Shown: positions 18,820 to 28,865, counted from the stretch's first letter. The stretch is DNA of 64,000 nucleotides from Oscillospiraceae bacterium (GCA_015063745.1 SVTO01000008.1:1-64000), one strand, 5' to 3'. The notes: generated from the letters alone by a model not told the origin. Numbers and translations: made by a program.

Positions 18820-19788
18820 ATGAAAATCACACCCTTATACGAAAACCGCGTGATCGTGGTACCGGGCAATGAAGTGATCCCAAAACTGTCCACCGCCTCC
18901 AGAGAAGAGCTGGCGGTACTGCTGGCAGTCATGGCAGAACCTGAATTTGCCCCTGCGGAACTGGCATCCCGGCTGAACATTACGGAAAAAGTGCTGATCG
19001 ATGCCATATCCATGTGGCAGAGAAGCGGTGTACTGGCCCTGTCCGAGGATGCCGAAGAAGCCAAACAACCCGTCCGTACCGCGGAAAATGCAAGAAAATC
19101 GAAAACACCCGCAAAGAATATCCGTACCCGTAAGGAACTCCCCCACTATTCCTCCACCGACGCCGCCGATTATCTGGAAAAACACGCGGAAGTGAAGAAT
19201 CTGGTGGATTGCTGCCAGAATATCAGCGGGGAGATGTTCAGTACCGCGGAAACCGAGATCATCATCGGCATGCACGACTATCTCGCCCTTCCGCCGGATT
19301 ATATCATGCTCCTGTTCGCCCACGCCAAAAAGACCGGCAAACGCTCCGTCCGTTATGTGGAAAGCCTTGCCATCCGTTTCTTTGACGAAGGAGTGCTGAA
19401 TTATCAGGAACTGGAAGAACGGCTGAAAAATGTGGAAAAGCTGGATGCAACGGAAGGATATATCCGCAGTATCTTCGGCCTGACCACCCGCGCCCTGACC
19501 GCCAAGGAGAAGGCTATGGTGGAAAAATGGGTAATGACCATGCACTACGAAAAAGAAATCCTGCGCCGTGCCTACGAGATCACCGTGGACAACACGGGAA
19601 AGCCCTCCCTGCCATATGCCAACGCCATTCTGGAAAACTGGTATAAAGCGGGTCTGAAAACCCTCGAAGAGGTCGATGCGGCAATGGAAGACTATAAAAA
19701 GGCCCATGAAAGTACGCTGGACAACGGCGGCAGCTTTGATACGGATGATTTCTTTGAAGCAGCCCTGCGCCGTTCCTATGATACATAA
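18820..19788 (+). CDS. DnaD domain replication/primosome protein
   Basis: Two DnaD-like repeats (IIGMHDYLALPPDYIMLLFAHAKKTGKRSVRYVESLA; YANAILENWYKAGLKTLEEVDAAM); next to a DnaI/DnaC-like ATPase. Confidence 0.85.
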   Translation: MKITPLYENRVIVVPGNEVIPKLSTASREELAVLLAVMAEPEFAPAELASRLNITEKVLIDAISMWQRSGVLALSEDAEEAKQPVRTAENARKSKTPAKNIRTRKELPHYSSTDAADYLEKHAEVKNLVDCCQNISGEMFSTAETEIIIGMHDYLALPPDYIMLLFAHAKKTGKRSVRYVESLAIRFFDEGVLNYQELEERLKNVEKLDATEGYIRSIFGLTTRALTAKEKAMVEKWVMTMHYEKEILRRAYEITVDNTGKPSLPYANAILENWYKAGLKTLEEVDAAMEDYKKAHESTLDNGGSFDTDDFFEAALRRSYDT

Positions 19789-19799
19789 AGGAGGATACC

Positions 19800-20774
19800 A
19801 TGGCATACAGTCGTGAAAATATCCAGAAGGTCAAGGCTCTGCTGGCCAAACGCCGTGCGGACAACGTAGCGCTTCAGATGCAGCACAGCAGGGAAGCCGC
19901 CGCGAAGATTCCGGGCTTTGAGGCACTGGAAAGCGAATTGTCCATGACCGGCTCCAAAATCATGAGCGCGGCAATGTCCCATACCCTCACCGACGAAAAA
20001 CTGGCCGAAATCCGTGAACGCAACGAACAGCTGAGAGCGGAAAAAGGCGCACTTCTTCAGAAATACGGCTATCCCGCAGATTATGCCGATCTGAAATACA
20101 CCTGTGAAGCCTGTTCCGATACGGGGTATAACGGGATCAATATGTGCAGCTGTATGCGCCGCGAACTGGTACTGGCCGGATTTGAAAGCTCCGGACTGTA
20201 CGCGCTGATAAAAAAGCAGACTTTTGAGACGTTTAGTCTTGACTTTTATAAAAATAATGATAAAATAAGAATGGAACACAATCTGGCACAGCTGCGCCGT
20301 TTCGCGGAGAATTTCGACGGCAAATCGGGCGAAAGCTGGCTGCTGACCGGCGCAACGGGACTGGGGAAAACCCATATGTCCACCGCCGCCGCCAAGTGTA
20401 TCATCGAAAGAGGATTCGACGTGCTGTACGATAACGCGCAGGAGATCTTCGCCGTATTCGAAGAAGAGAGATTCTCCGGCGGCACAGGACTCCAGCATGA
20501 GAAGGGCAGAACCGTGGAACAGATACTGGAATGTGATCTTCTGATCATGGACGATCTGGGCACGGAATTCACCAATCAGTTTACGCTGTCCTGTCTGTAC
20601 AATATCATCAACACACGAATCACAAAGGGCAAATCCACAATCATCAATACCAACCTTACCCAGAGCGAACTGCGCAGCCGGTATACCGACCGTGTGGCCA
20701 GCCGCCTGTTCGGTGAATATAAGCCCCTGCTGTTCACGGGTATGGACATCAGAGCACAGAAACTGCAGAAATAA
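19800..20774 (+). CDS. DnaC/DnaI-like helicase loader ATPase
   Basis: WLLTGATGLGKTHMSTAAAKCII Walker A; LLIMDDLGTEFTNQFTLSCLYNIINTRITKGKSTIINTNL. Confidence 0.9.
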   Translation: MAYSRENIQKVKALLAKRRADNVALQMQHSREAAAKIPGFEALESELSMTGSKIMSAAMSHTLTDEKLAEIRERNEQLRAEKGALLQKYGYPADYADLKYTCEACSDTGYNGINMCSCMRRELVLAGFESSGLYALIKKQTFETFSLDFYKNNDKIRMEHNLAQLRRFAENFDGKSGESWLLTGATGLGKTHMSTAAAKCIIERGFDVLYDNAQEIFAVFEEERFSGGTGLQHEKGRTVEQILECDLLIMDDLGTEFTNQFTLSCLYNIINTRITKGKSTIINTNLTQSELRSRYTDRVASRLFGEYKPLLFTGMDIRAQKLQK

Positions 20775-20816
20775 AATAAAAAAATAAATCCAAACATTTT
20801 CAAAGGAGAAACAAAA

Positions 20817-21677
20817 ATGAAAATTGGTGTAATGGTAGAATCTTTCCGTCAGGATTTCCGAACCGGCGTAGAAAAGGCCGCCGCTCTCGGTGCTGCCGGT
20901 ATTCAGGCATACGCAACCTTCGGTGAACTGGTTCCCGAAAACATGACTCCCGCCAAGATCAAGGAAACTCTGGACATCGTACATTCCAACGGTCTGGTAT
21001 TCTCCGCTCTGTGCGGTGACTTCGGCTGCGGTTTTGCCAACGAAGAAAACAACAAGATCTACGTGGAAAAATCCAAGAGAGTTCTGGATCTGTCCATCGA
21101 ACTGGGCTGTAAGATCGTAACCACCCACATCGGTGCCGTTCCCGCAGAAGAAAATGCGAGGAAAGAAGTAATGCGCAAGGCATGCCGTGAGCTGGCAGAA
21201 TATGCCGATTCCGTAGGTGCTGCATTCGCAGTGGAAACCGGTCCAGAAAAGGGCAAGATCCTGGGCGAATTCTTAGATTCTCTGGGTGCACAGGGCGTAA
21301 GAGTAAACTTCGACCCCGCCAACCTGGTAATGTGCGTTGACGACAGACCGGAAGAAGCGCTGAAGTACCTCGGCAAGTACGTAGTACATACCCACGCCAA
21401 GGACGGTATCATGCTGAAGAAGCACGTAGAACAGAAGCTGTCCATTGGTGAAGAAGCCAAGCAGCACGAAGCCCTCCTGCAGATGGGCCATAGCTTCCTG
21501 GAACTGCCTCTGGGCGAAGGCGACGTGGATTTCGACGTATACCTCCCCGCACTGGCTGCAACCGGTTATAACGGTTTCCTGACCATCGAACGTGAAGTAG
21601 GCGATACCCCCGAAAAGGATATCGGCATGGCAGCAGATTTCCTGCGCGAAAAGATCGCAAAGTTCAATCTGGGTTAA
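20817..21677 (+). CDS. Sugar phosphate isomerase/epimerase (TIM barrel)
   Basis: AAALGAAGIQAYATFGE, VRVNFDPANLVM, YVVHTHAKDG. Confidence 0.83.
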   Translation: MKIGVMVESFRQDFRTGVEKAAALGAAGIQAYATFGELVPENMTPAKIKETLDIVHSNGLVFSALCGDFGCGFANEENNKIYVEKSKRVLDLSIELGCKIVTTHIGAVPAEENARKEVMRKACRELAEYADSVGAAFAVETGPEKGKILGEFLDSLGAQGVRVNFDPANLVMCVDDRPEEALKYLGKYVVHTHAKDGIMLKKHVEQKLSIGEEAKQHEALLQMGHSFLELPLGEGDVDFDVYLPALAATGYNGFLTIEREVGDTPEKDIGMAADFLREKIAKFNLG

Positions 21678-21690
21678 TCGGAGCGCATAC

Positions 21691-22230
21691 ATGAAAATAC
21701 TCATCGCCTCCGACCTCCACGGTTCCGCCTGTTATACCAGAATGCTTGTGGACAGCTTCAACGCCTCCGGTGCGGAGATGCTTGTCCTGCTGGGTGACAT
21801 CCTATACCACGGACCCCGGAACGACCTGCCGAGAGAATATGCCCCGAAAGCGGTAATCGAAATGCTCAATCCCCTGGCGGACAGAATCATCGCCGTCAGA
21901 GGCAACTGTGAATCCGAAGTGGATCAGATGGTCCTGCAGTTCCCGGTAACACCCGACTACGGTGTGATTGCCGTTGACGGACTGAAGATGTATCTCTCCC
22001 ACGGCCACAGGGAAGCACCGAAAATGACCGCCGGCTCCGTATATCTGACAGGTCATACCCATGTACCGCTGAAGGAAGACTGGGAAAACGGCTGTATCCA
22101 CCTGAATCCCGGTTCCGTCTCCATCCCCAAGGAAGACAGCCCGCACAGCTATCTTCTGTATGAGAACGGTATCTTTACCTGGCACAGAGTCAGAAACAAT
22201 AAAGAATATATGCAGTATGTGATCCGATAA
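21691..22230 (+). CDS. YfcE/MJ0936-family phosphodiesterase
   Basis: ILIASDLHGSACYTRML, LVLLGDILYHGPRN, AVRGNCESEVDQ, LTGHTHVPL. Confidence 0.9.
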   Translation: MKILIASDLHGSACYTRMLVDSFNASGAEMLVLLGDILYHGPRNDLPREYAPKAVIEMLNPLADRIIAVRGNCESEVDQMVLQFPVTPDYGVIAVDGLKMYLSHGHREAPKMTAGSVYLTGHTHVPLKEDWENGCIHLNPGSVSIPKEDSPHSYLLYENGIFTWHRVRNNKEYMQYVIR

Positions 22231-22260
22231 CGGACCCTGCAGCAGTATCCGCAGAAAAAT

Positions 22261-22302
22261 GGGATTATGATACGGCGTCAATCGTGTCATAATCCCGTTT
22301 TT
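22261..22302 (+). terminator. Intrinsic terminator
   Basis: GGGATTATGA...TCATAATCCC followed by GTTTTTG. Confidence 0.8.
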
Positions 22303-22356
22303 GATGACTGAAGGCATAAACAAAAAAATCTCCCATAGGGGAAAGACGAGGGCAAA

Positions 22357-23253
22357 ATGATACGATATACAGCTTTTTGCAAAATTGTGGAATACGGAAG
22401 CTTTACCAAAGCGGCGGAAGCGCTCGGCTATACCCAGGCCGCCGTCAGCCAGATGATCCGTTCTCTGGAAAGTGAATATAAACTGACCCTGATGACCCGT
22501 ACCCGCACCGGCGTACACCTGACGCCCGAGGGAGAGATTCTCTATCCGTACATCCAGAAAACGGTAGCTTCCGCACGGGCCCTGCAGGATAAGGCAAGAG
22601 AGATCATCGCCATGGACGCGGGAGAAATCCGTATCGGTGCCGTATCCAGCGTATCCCAGCACCTGCTTCCCCAGATGATCCAGAAATTCGGCCAGACATA
22701 CCCCCATATCTGCTTCCGCCTGTACGAAAGTGACTATACTACCATGGGCGACTGGCTCCGTTCCGGGTATGTGGATTTTTGCTTTGCGGATCTGACAGCC
22801 ATGCACGGTTTCCATACCATCCTGCTGGCCAAGGATTATTTCATGGCCGTCCTGCCGGAAGATCATCCCCTGACCCACAACAGCGTGGTACCCCTGTCCG
22901 CCCTGGGCAGTGAACCGATGATCGCCGCAGAAGAAGGCAATGTCAGCACCGTACTTTCCTCCCTGTCATCCATAGGCATCAAACCGAACGTCCAGTATAT
23001 CGCCCACGACGACAATACCATCCTCGCCCTTGTGGAACAGGGACTGGGCTTCAGCATCCTGCCGGCCATGGTACTGGATAAAACCAACTACCGCTTCAAA
23101 GCCCTGCCCACAAGCCCTGTCATCGAACGGCATATCGGGATCGTGTATCAGGAAATGGAACAAATGCCTCTTGCTTCCCAGCAGTTTCTGCATTACCTGA
23201 CCGAATCCCCCAAAGACTACATTACCGGCCACTACCGGTACGTATCCGAATAA
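22357..23253 (+). CDS. LysR family transcriptional regulator
   Basis: YTAFCKIVEYGSFTKAAEALGYTQAAVSQMIRSLE HTH; substrate-binding domain. Confidence 0.92.
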   Translation: MIRYTAFCKIVEYGSFTKAAEALGYTQAAVSQMIRSLESEYKLTLMTRTRTGVHLTPEGEILYPYIQKTVASARALQDKAREIIAMDAGEIRIGAVSSVSQHLLPQMIQKFGQTYPHICFRLYESDYTTMGDWLRSGYVDFCFADLTAMHGFHTILLAKDYFMAVLPEDHPLTHNSVVPLSALGSEPMIAAEEGNVSTVLSSLSSIGIKPNVQYIAHDDNTILALVEQGLGFSILPAMVLDKTNYRFKALPTSPVIERHIGIVYQEMEQMPLASQQFLHYLTESPKDYITGHYRYVSE

Positions 23254-23277
23254 ACATCCGATCTGGTCAACAGAAAA

Positions 23278-23314
23278 AATGCCATGTGTGTCCGAAAACA
23301 TACATGGCATTTCG
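23278..23314 (+). terminator. Intrinsic terminator
   Basis: AAATGCCATGTGTGT...ACATACATGGCATTT. Confidence 0.7.
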
Positions 23315-23380
23315 TATTTTCAAAACAAAAGACGGAGAAAACCACAGAAGCTTTCTCCGCCAATATGCATTGTGAAAATC

Positions 23381-23704
23381 TCAGGAAGCGAGATATCTTT
23401 CCAGCCAGATAATGCCGAGTTCCATCGCTTTGTCCAGACCGTCTTCGATAGCCTGCTTTACGATACGCTTGTGAGAGGGAACATTTGTGTCGGTGTTCAT
23501 GAGCTGAACAACAACCTTGTCGGGCACGGACTGACCCTTATAATCCTTTGTGGACATAATGGTCATCTGGAGCATATATTTTTCGTCCATACTGCCGTAG
23601 CAGATGATGTTTTCTTCACGAACAAGTGGACGGTTGCGATACATAACAAAGCTGCCGTTTACGGTAGACACAATTTCATTTTTATCGATATTCTTTTCCG
23701 CCAT
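23381..23704 (-). CDS. Small conserved protein of unknown function
   Basis: Well-formed 107-aa ORF MAEKNIDKNEIVSTVNGSFVMYRNRPLVREENIICYGSMDEKYML...; own spacing and downstream hairpin. Confidence 0.65.
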   Translation of the reverse strand: MAEKNIDKNEIVSTVNGSFVMYRNRPLVREENIICYGSMDEKYMLQMTIMSTKDYKGQSVPDKVVVQLMNTDTNVPSHKRIVKQAIEDGLDKAMELGIIWLERYLAS

Positions 23705-23804
23705 ACTACAATACATCCTTTCCAAAAATAATATGATTACGCATACTTTTATCTATTATACCGTATCGGAAAAGAATTGTCAATACGAATTACCCTACTT
23801 TGGA

Positions 23805-24956
23805 TCATATCGAAATTTTTTTACATTTTGAAATACAGTCAACCACCCGTTTCACATCCCGTACCGTGTTGAACACCCCGAAGCTCACCCGCACACTGCC
23901 GTTTTCCATGCTGCCGAATTTCCGATGTGCAAGAGGCGCACAATGGTATCCGCTACGCACACAGATCCCGCATCGGTCGAGAAACCCAGCCGTTTCCGCC
24001 GGAGATACCCCATCCACAGTAAAGGAAACAATACCGGAGTCCCCTTTACCGTACAGACGGATACCGGACATATTGTGCATTTCCTCCCAAAGCAGGGAAC
24101 TGAGTTCGGATATATGACCGCCCAAATCCCCCATCCGGCTGACAAAACGAATACCCTCACATAATCCCGCAATTCCGGGTGTTCCCAGAGTACCTCCTTC
24201 CAGATGCTCCGGCAGATCCGGTGGCATTTCTCCGGAGAGGGACAAAATTCCGCTGCCGCCTTCCATAAGCGTATCACACAGAGGAGCCGTATCGGAAAAC
24301 AGAATCATCCCCGTTCCCATTGGTCCAAGCAGTCCCTTATGTCCCGGTACACAAATCGCCGTAATTCCTTCCATATCCGCATAAACGGGAATATGCCCGG
24401 CACTCTGCGCAGCATCCACAATACAGAAAAGACCGAATTCTCTGCAGAACTGTCCGATTTCCGCCAGCGAATCCGAAAACGAGGCAGCATTGGACATATG
24501 CGTAACCACAATCATCCGTGTCTCCGGCCGCAGAAGCCCGCATAACTCCCCCCGCAAAGCCTCCCCGGATAACCCGGCAGTATACACATCAAAGGAAACC
24601 CCCGACAGCTGTGCCAGCCTGTACACGGGACGGTATACCGCATTATGGGAAATATCACTGATGAGTACATGATCACCGGGCCGCAGATACCCCTTGATCA
24701 CCGTGTTCAGCCCGTGGGTCGTATTCAGCGTAAACACTACCCGCTCCGGCGATACGTGAAAGAATCCCCCCGCCGCTTCTCTGCAGTCATAGACCACATC
24801 CGCCGCCCGGGAAGAAAGCACATGCGTCCCACGCCCCGGATTTCCGCCGGCATAGGCCATACAGCGGCAAACGGCATCCGTCACCTGCGGCGGCTTGGGA
24901 AAACTGGTGGCGGCATTGTCCAGATAAAGCAGTCCGGTATCCGAAAAACGTCTCAT
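23805..24956 (-). CDS. Class V aminotransferase / cysteine desulfurase family protein
   Basis: LYLDNAATSFPKPPQV, HVLISDISHNAVYRP, CIVDAAQSAGHIPV, VPGHKGLLGPMGTG, CVRSGYHCAPLAH. Confidence 0.9.
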   Translation of the reverse strand: MRRFSDTGLLYLDNAATSFPKPPQVTDAVCRCMAYAGGNPGRGTHVLSSRAADVVYDCREAAGGFFHVSPERVVFTLNTTHGLNTVIKGYLRPGDHVLISDISHNAVYRPVYRLAQLSGVSFDVYTAGLSGEALRGELCGLLRPETRMIVVTHMSNAASFSDSLAEIGQFCREFGLFCIVDAAQSAGHIPVYADMEGITAICVPGHKGLLGPMGTGMILFSDTAPLCDTLMEGGSGILSLSGEMPPDLPEHLEGGTLGTPGIAGLCEGIRFVSRMGDLGGHISELSSLLWEEMHNMSGIRLYGKGDSGIVSFTVDGVSPAETAGFLDRCGICVRSGYHCAPLAHRKFGSMENGSVRVSFGVFNTVRDVKRVVDCISKCKKISI

Positions 24957-25189
24957 AATCCGAATCCACCCCTTCCGATGCTGTCCCCATGGGGAATACC
25001 GTGCGTATCCAGAATCCGCAGAGCATCCGTACAGTACCCGCCCGACAGCTGCAGTCCGAAAGCACATCCTTTCTTCGTCAGCGACGGGTCAATGCTGACA
25101 ATTTCCGCCCGAATTCCCGCCTTCCCGAGCACCCGCTTTCCTTTCGCCCCATAGGTCCGGGACTGCACGGCAATAATACAATCGGTCAT
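24953..25189 (-). CDS. DUF3343-like small protein (putative Se/S carrier)
   Basis: 78 aa, MTDCIIAVQSRTYGAKGKRVLGKAGIRAEIVSIDPSLTKKGCAFGLQLSGGYC...; start codon at 25187-25189; 4-bp overlap with the aminotransferase. Confidence 0.65.
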   Translation of the reverse strand: MTDCIIAVQSRTYGAKGKRVLGKAGIRAEIVSIDPSLTKKGCAFGLQLSGGYCTDALRILDTHGIPHGDSIGRGGFGL

Positions 25190-25276
25190 ACTGATCCTTC
25201 CTCTCCATTGTTTTATACTTCTCACCGATGACAGCGTATGCACCGACGATACCGGATGTGCGGAATGAGAAAGGAA

Positions 25277-25305
25277 TTGACAAAGATGGGAAAAAACAGT
25301 ATAAT
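25277..25305 (+). promoter_or_regulatory. Sigma-A promoter for rlmD-like gene
   Basis: TTGACA-N17-TATAAT. Confidence 0.75.
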
Positions 25306-25337
25306 GTAGGTATAAGAAACAACACCAAGGAGCAGAT

Positions 25338-26672
25338 ATGAAACCGGGAGACAGAGTGACACTGCAGATTACAGATGTGAACGGAGAAGGCTGCGGCATC
25401 GGCAGATATGACGGTATCGTTGTATTCGTGCCGGATGCGGTAACAGGGGATACATGCCTTGCGCAAATCACCGAGGTACGCAAAAACTATGCCCTCGCAG
25501 CGTGTATCCGTACAGAAATCCTCTCCCCCGACCGTACAGATCCCGGATGTCCCGTGTACGGTGCGTGCGGCGGCTGTTCACTGCGCCATATCACCCCGGA
25601 AGCCGAAGGGGAACTGAAGCGGAATATGGTAAAACAGGCACTCCGCAGGGAAGGATTGGGGGATATACCGGTAGAAAATGTCCTCTGCGGCGCAAGGGAA
25701 GGCTACCGCAATAAAGTAGTCTACCACATCGATAAAACCGGCACACTGGGCTATTATGCCCCGAAAAGCCGCACCATCCTGCCGGGCAGTATCAACTGCA
25801 GACTGAATCCTCCGATTGCGACAGCCATCCTGACCGCTACGGAACAATATATCCGCACAAACCCTTCCTTCACCGAACTTCCTCTGCGTTCCCTGTACAT
25901 CCGGACCAATCATAAAGCAGAAGCCGCCGTCTCCGTTATTATGGACACGCCTTGCGGCAAAAGGGAAAAATCCGCCATGGAACAGTACGCCGATTATCTG
26001 TACGAAACCTGTCCCGACCAGATCACGGGCGTACTTCACGGTAAGGAAAACAAAGGCAAATACGTCCAGCCGGACTACACGGTGATCCGCGGCGACCGTT
26101 ATGTATATGATACGGTGGGAGACGTGGATCTGCGTATTTCACCGGAAGGATTTTACCAGGTCAACAGAGAGGGCGCCGAACTTCTGGCAAAGACCGTACT
26201 GACATTTGCCGCAGAAGGGAATATCACCCATGGGGCGGACCTGTACTGCGGCAGCGGATTCTTCGGCCTGCTGCTGGCGAAAAAGTATCCGAAGATCCAG
26301 GTCACCGGTATTGAAATCAACCCGGATTCCGTAAAAGATGCGGAATACAACCGGGATAAAAACAATCTGACCAATATGACCTTCTTCTGCGGCAACGCGG
26401 CGGATTTCCGCAAAAACACGGAAGTTCTGCCTGAGTTTGTAATCGTGGATCCGCCCAGAGCCGGTATGTCGGAGAGGATGCGTGAGGAACTGTGCGCACT
26501 GCGGGCCAAGCGGATCGCCTATGTTTCCTGCAGTCCCGTTACCATGGCCCGGGATTTGAAGATGCTGATGGAGAAAGGGTACAGCGTACTGCGGGTTACG
26601 CCGGTAAATATGTTCCCCGGAACTGGGCATTGCGAGACTGTCGTGTGTCTCGAAAGACAGCCCGCCAACTAA
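25338..26672 (+). CDS. rlmD: 23S rRNA (uracil-5-)-methyltransferase RlmD/RumA family
   Basis: TRAM domain N-terminus, DLYCGSGFFGLLLAKKYP, FVIVDPPRAGMSERMREEL, IAYVSCSPVTMARDL, FPGTGHCETVVCLER. Confidence 0.88.
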   Translation: MKPGDRVTLQITDVNGEGCGIGRYDGIVVFVPDAVTGDTCLAQITEVRKNYALAACIRTEILSPDRTDPGCPVYGACGGCSLRHITPEAEGELKRNMVKQALRREGLGDIPVENVLCGAREGYRNKVVYHIDKTGTLGYYAPKSRTILPGSINCRLNPPIATAILTATEQYIRTNPSFTELPLRSLYIRTNHKAEAAVSVIMDTPCGKREKSAMEQYADYLYETCPDQITGVLHGKENKGKYVQPDYTVIRGDRYVYDTVGDVDLRISPEGFYQVNREGAELLAKTVLTFAAEGNITHGADLYCGSGFFGLLLAKKYPKIQVTGIEINPDSVKDAEYNRDKNNLTNMTFFCGNAADFRKNTEVLPEFVIVDPPRAGMSERMREELCALRAKRIAYVSCSPVTMARDLKMLMEKGYSVLRVTPVNMFPGTGHCETVVCLERQPAN

Positions 26673-26743
26673 GTTCGCTTTCAGCAAGTGAATCAACAAG
26701 CAATGATTTTTTGGTTCGCTTAACATCACTATGCAAGTGAACC
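26673..26743. repeat. Two tandem hairpins with the same arm sequence (GTTCGCTT...AAGTGAA)
   Basis: 26673-26693 GTTCGCTT-tcagc-AAGTGAAT(C) and 26713-26743 GGTTCGCTT-aacatcactatgc-AAGTGAACC. Confidence 0.6.
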
Positions 26744-26773
26744 GAGCAAAAACCTCACTCCAAGGAGCAGCCC

Positions 26774-27268
26774 ATGATAACCTCATTCCTCCATAACGCC
26801 CGCCTTCTCACCACAACCTTCGGCATCATCCCCCTGCTGTACGGCTCTCTCGGCCTCGAATACCGTACCGAAGAACCCCTGCAGGCCGACGATATCGATA
26901 TACTCATCCCCGAAACCTTCCTGACCGACCGCTGGCCTGAGTTTATCTCCATCCTCACACAAAACGGCTACACCCTGACCGACGAGCATGAACATACCTT
27001 CGAAAAAGACGGCCTCCATTATTCCTACGCCTCTCTCGAAGAACTGGAAACCTTCGCCGGCATATCCGCGGATGCAATTCCCATGCTCCGGGAAGACGGC
27101 ATTATATTCAGACTGCTGACGCTGGAACAGTATCTCGCCGTTTATACCGTATCGGTCAAAGACGGGTACAGAATCGACGTAAGAGGAAAAAAGGATGCGG
27201 AAAAAATCGCGCTGATCCGGAAAAAACTGAAAATGCTTGCCCGGCCTATGGATAAAACCGATCCCTGA
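26774..27268 (+). CDS. Predicted nucleotidyltransferase-fold protein
   Basis: LLYGSLGLEYRTEEPLQADDIDILIP resembles GS-x-DxD nucleotidyltransferase core. Confidence 0.5.
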   Translation: MITSFLHNARLLTTTFGIIPLLYGSLGLEYRTEEPLQADDIDILIPETFLTDRWPEFISILTQNGYTLTDEHEHTFEKDGLHYSYASLEELETFAGISADAIPMLREDGIIFRLLTLEQYLAVYTVSVKDGYRIDVRGKKDAEKIALIRKKLKMLARPMDKTDP

Positions 27269-27360
27269 CCCGTATAATAAATCCCATATCCACTTGCAAT
27301 CTGCGGAAATTCATGTTATAATACTATGGATAATTAAAAATTAAAAGGAGAAACAGGACA

Positions 27361-28176
27361 ATGAAAAGCGTATGCGTAATCACCGGCGGCGGAAGCGGTA
27401 TGGGACTTGCAGCTGCCAAATGTATGCCCAAAGAAAAAATCATCGTTGTAACAGGCAGAACCTTATCCAAACTGGAAAAAGCAGTACAGGAACTGGAAGC
27501 ATTGGGATATGAGGCGTATGCAAAAACCTGTGATACATCCAAGCGTGACGAAGTGAAGGCCCTGGCAGAATATGCCGCAAGCCTCGGTGAAATCAAGAAC
27601 GTGATCCATTCCGCAGGTCTTTCCCCCGCCATGGCAAAGCCCGAGCAGCTCATGCGTGTCAACGCGCTGGGTACCGTATATGTGAACGAAGAATTCTCCA
27701 AGCTCATGCCCGAAGGCAGCGTGATCGTGGACGTTGCTTCCAATTCTGCCTATATGCTGCCCGAATTCCTGGCCAAAAAAAAGACCTTTGCTCTGGCAGA
27801 AACCAATGAAGAATTGTTCTTGAAGAAAATCCTGAAGATGAGCAAAATGATCAAGGACGAATATAAGTCTTCCGGCCTTGCCTATGGCCTGTCTAAGAAG
27901 TTCGTGATCTGGTACGCCGCAAAATGTGCCCATGAATACGGCGCCAAAAAGATCCGTGTAGTCTCCCTCAGCCCCGGGCTCATCGCAACCGATATGGGTA
28001 ATCTGGAAGCCAAGGAAGGCTCCATGCTGCTGGAAACCGCTGCAGAAAAGCGCATGGGCACGCCCGAAGAACTGGGTTATGCCATCGCAACCTTAGCAGA
28101 CGAACGTAACGGTTACCTCGCCGGTGTGGACATTCTCTGTGATGGCGGCAGTGTGACCGGCAAGCAGTTTAAGTAA
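27361..28176 (+). CDS. SDR family oxidoreductase
   Basis: VCVITGGGSGMGLAAAK, YGLSKKFVIWYAAK, VSLSPGLIATDMG, LAGVDILCDGGSV. Confidence 0.92.
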   Translation: MKSVCVITGGGSGMGLAAAKCMPKEKIIVVTGRTLSKLEKAVQELEALGYEAYAKTCDTSKRDEVKALAEYAASLGEIKNVIHSAGLSPAMAKPEQLMRVNALGTVYVNEEFSKLMPEGSVIVDVASNSAYMLPEFLAKKKTFALAETNEELFLKKILKMSKMIKDEYKSSGLAYGLSKKFVIWYAAKCAHEYGAKKIRVVSLSPGLIATDMGNLEAKEGSMLLETAAEKRMGTPEELGYAIATLADERNGYLAGVDILCDGGSVTGKQFK

Positions 28177-28271
28177 TCCGAACCGAACAGGAAGTCCGAC
28201 TCCCTGCTGCCGCCGAACGGTAGTGGGGAGTTTTGCTTTTTTATGATAATCCGTGAGGAAAGAGGGAAACC

Positions 28272-28865
28272 ATGAAACTATACGACATATCCCAGGAAGT
28301 GTTCACCTGCAGTATATACCCGGATGATCCCCGTCCCGAAAAACAGACCCTGTCCTCCATGGAAGCGGGAGAACTGTATAACCTGTCCGCATTTTCCATG
28401 TGTACCCATAACGGAACCCATATTGACGCACCGCGCCACTTTTTCGCCGACGGAAAGACCGTGGATGAAATCCCGCTCTCCCACTTTGTCGGACAGGCAT
28501 ATGTGGCGGAACACGAAGGAAATGTCCGTGCCGCAGATGCCCTTGCCATCCTGCAGTCCGTCTCCGCCGCCGATCCAAAGGCCGCCAAACGCATCCTTAT
28601 CAAAGGCAATGCCGTGGTAACCGAAGAAGCCGCATCCGTGTTTGCCGAATCCGGCATTTACCTGATCGGCAACGAATCCCAGAGCGTCGGTCCGGAGGAA
28701 GCACCCATGGCAGTACACAAAATCCTGCTTGCCGCCGGTGCGGTTCTGCTGGAAGGGGTGAGACTGTCCGAAGTACCGGCCGGTGTATACCTGCTGAACG
28801 CTGCACCGCTGAATCTGGGCGGTATGGAAGGCTCTCCCTGCCGAGCTGTGCTGATTGCGGAATAA
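28272..28865 (+). CDS. Cyclase / kynurenine formamidase-like family protein
   Basis: MCTHNGTHIDAPRHFFADGKTVDEIPLSHFVG metal-binding motif. Confidence 0.87.
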   Translation: MKLYDISQEVFTCSIYPDDPRPEKQTLSSMEAGELYNLSAFSMCTHNGTHIDAPRHFFADGKTVDEIPLSHFVGQAYVAEHEGNVRAADALAILQSVSAADPKAAKRILIKGNAVVTEEAASVFAESGIYLIGNESQSVGPEEAPMAVHKILLAAGAVLLEGVRLSEVPAGVYLLNAAPLNLGGMEGSPCRAVLIAE

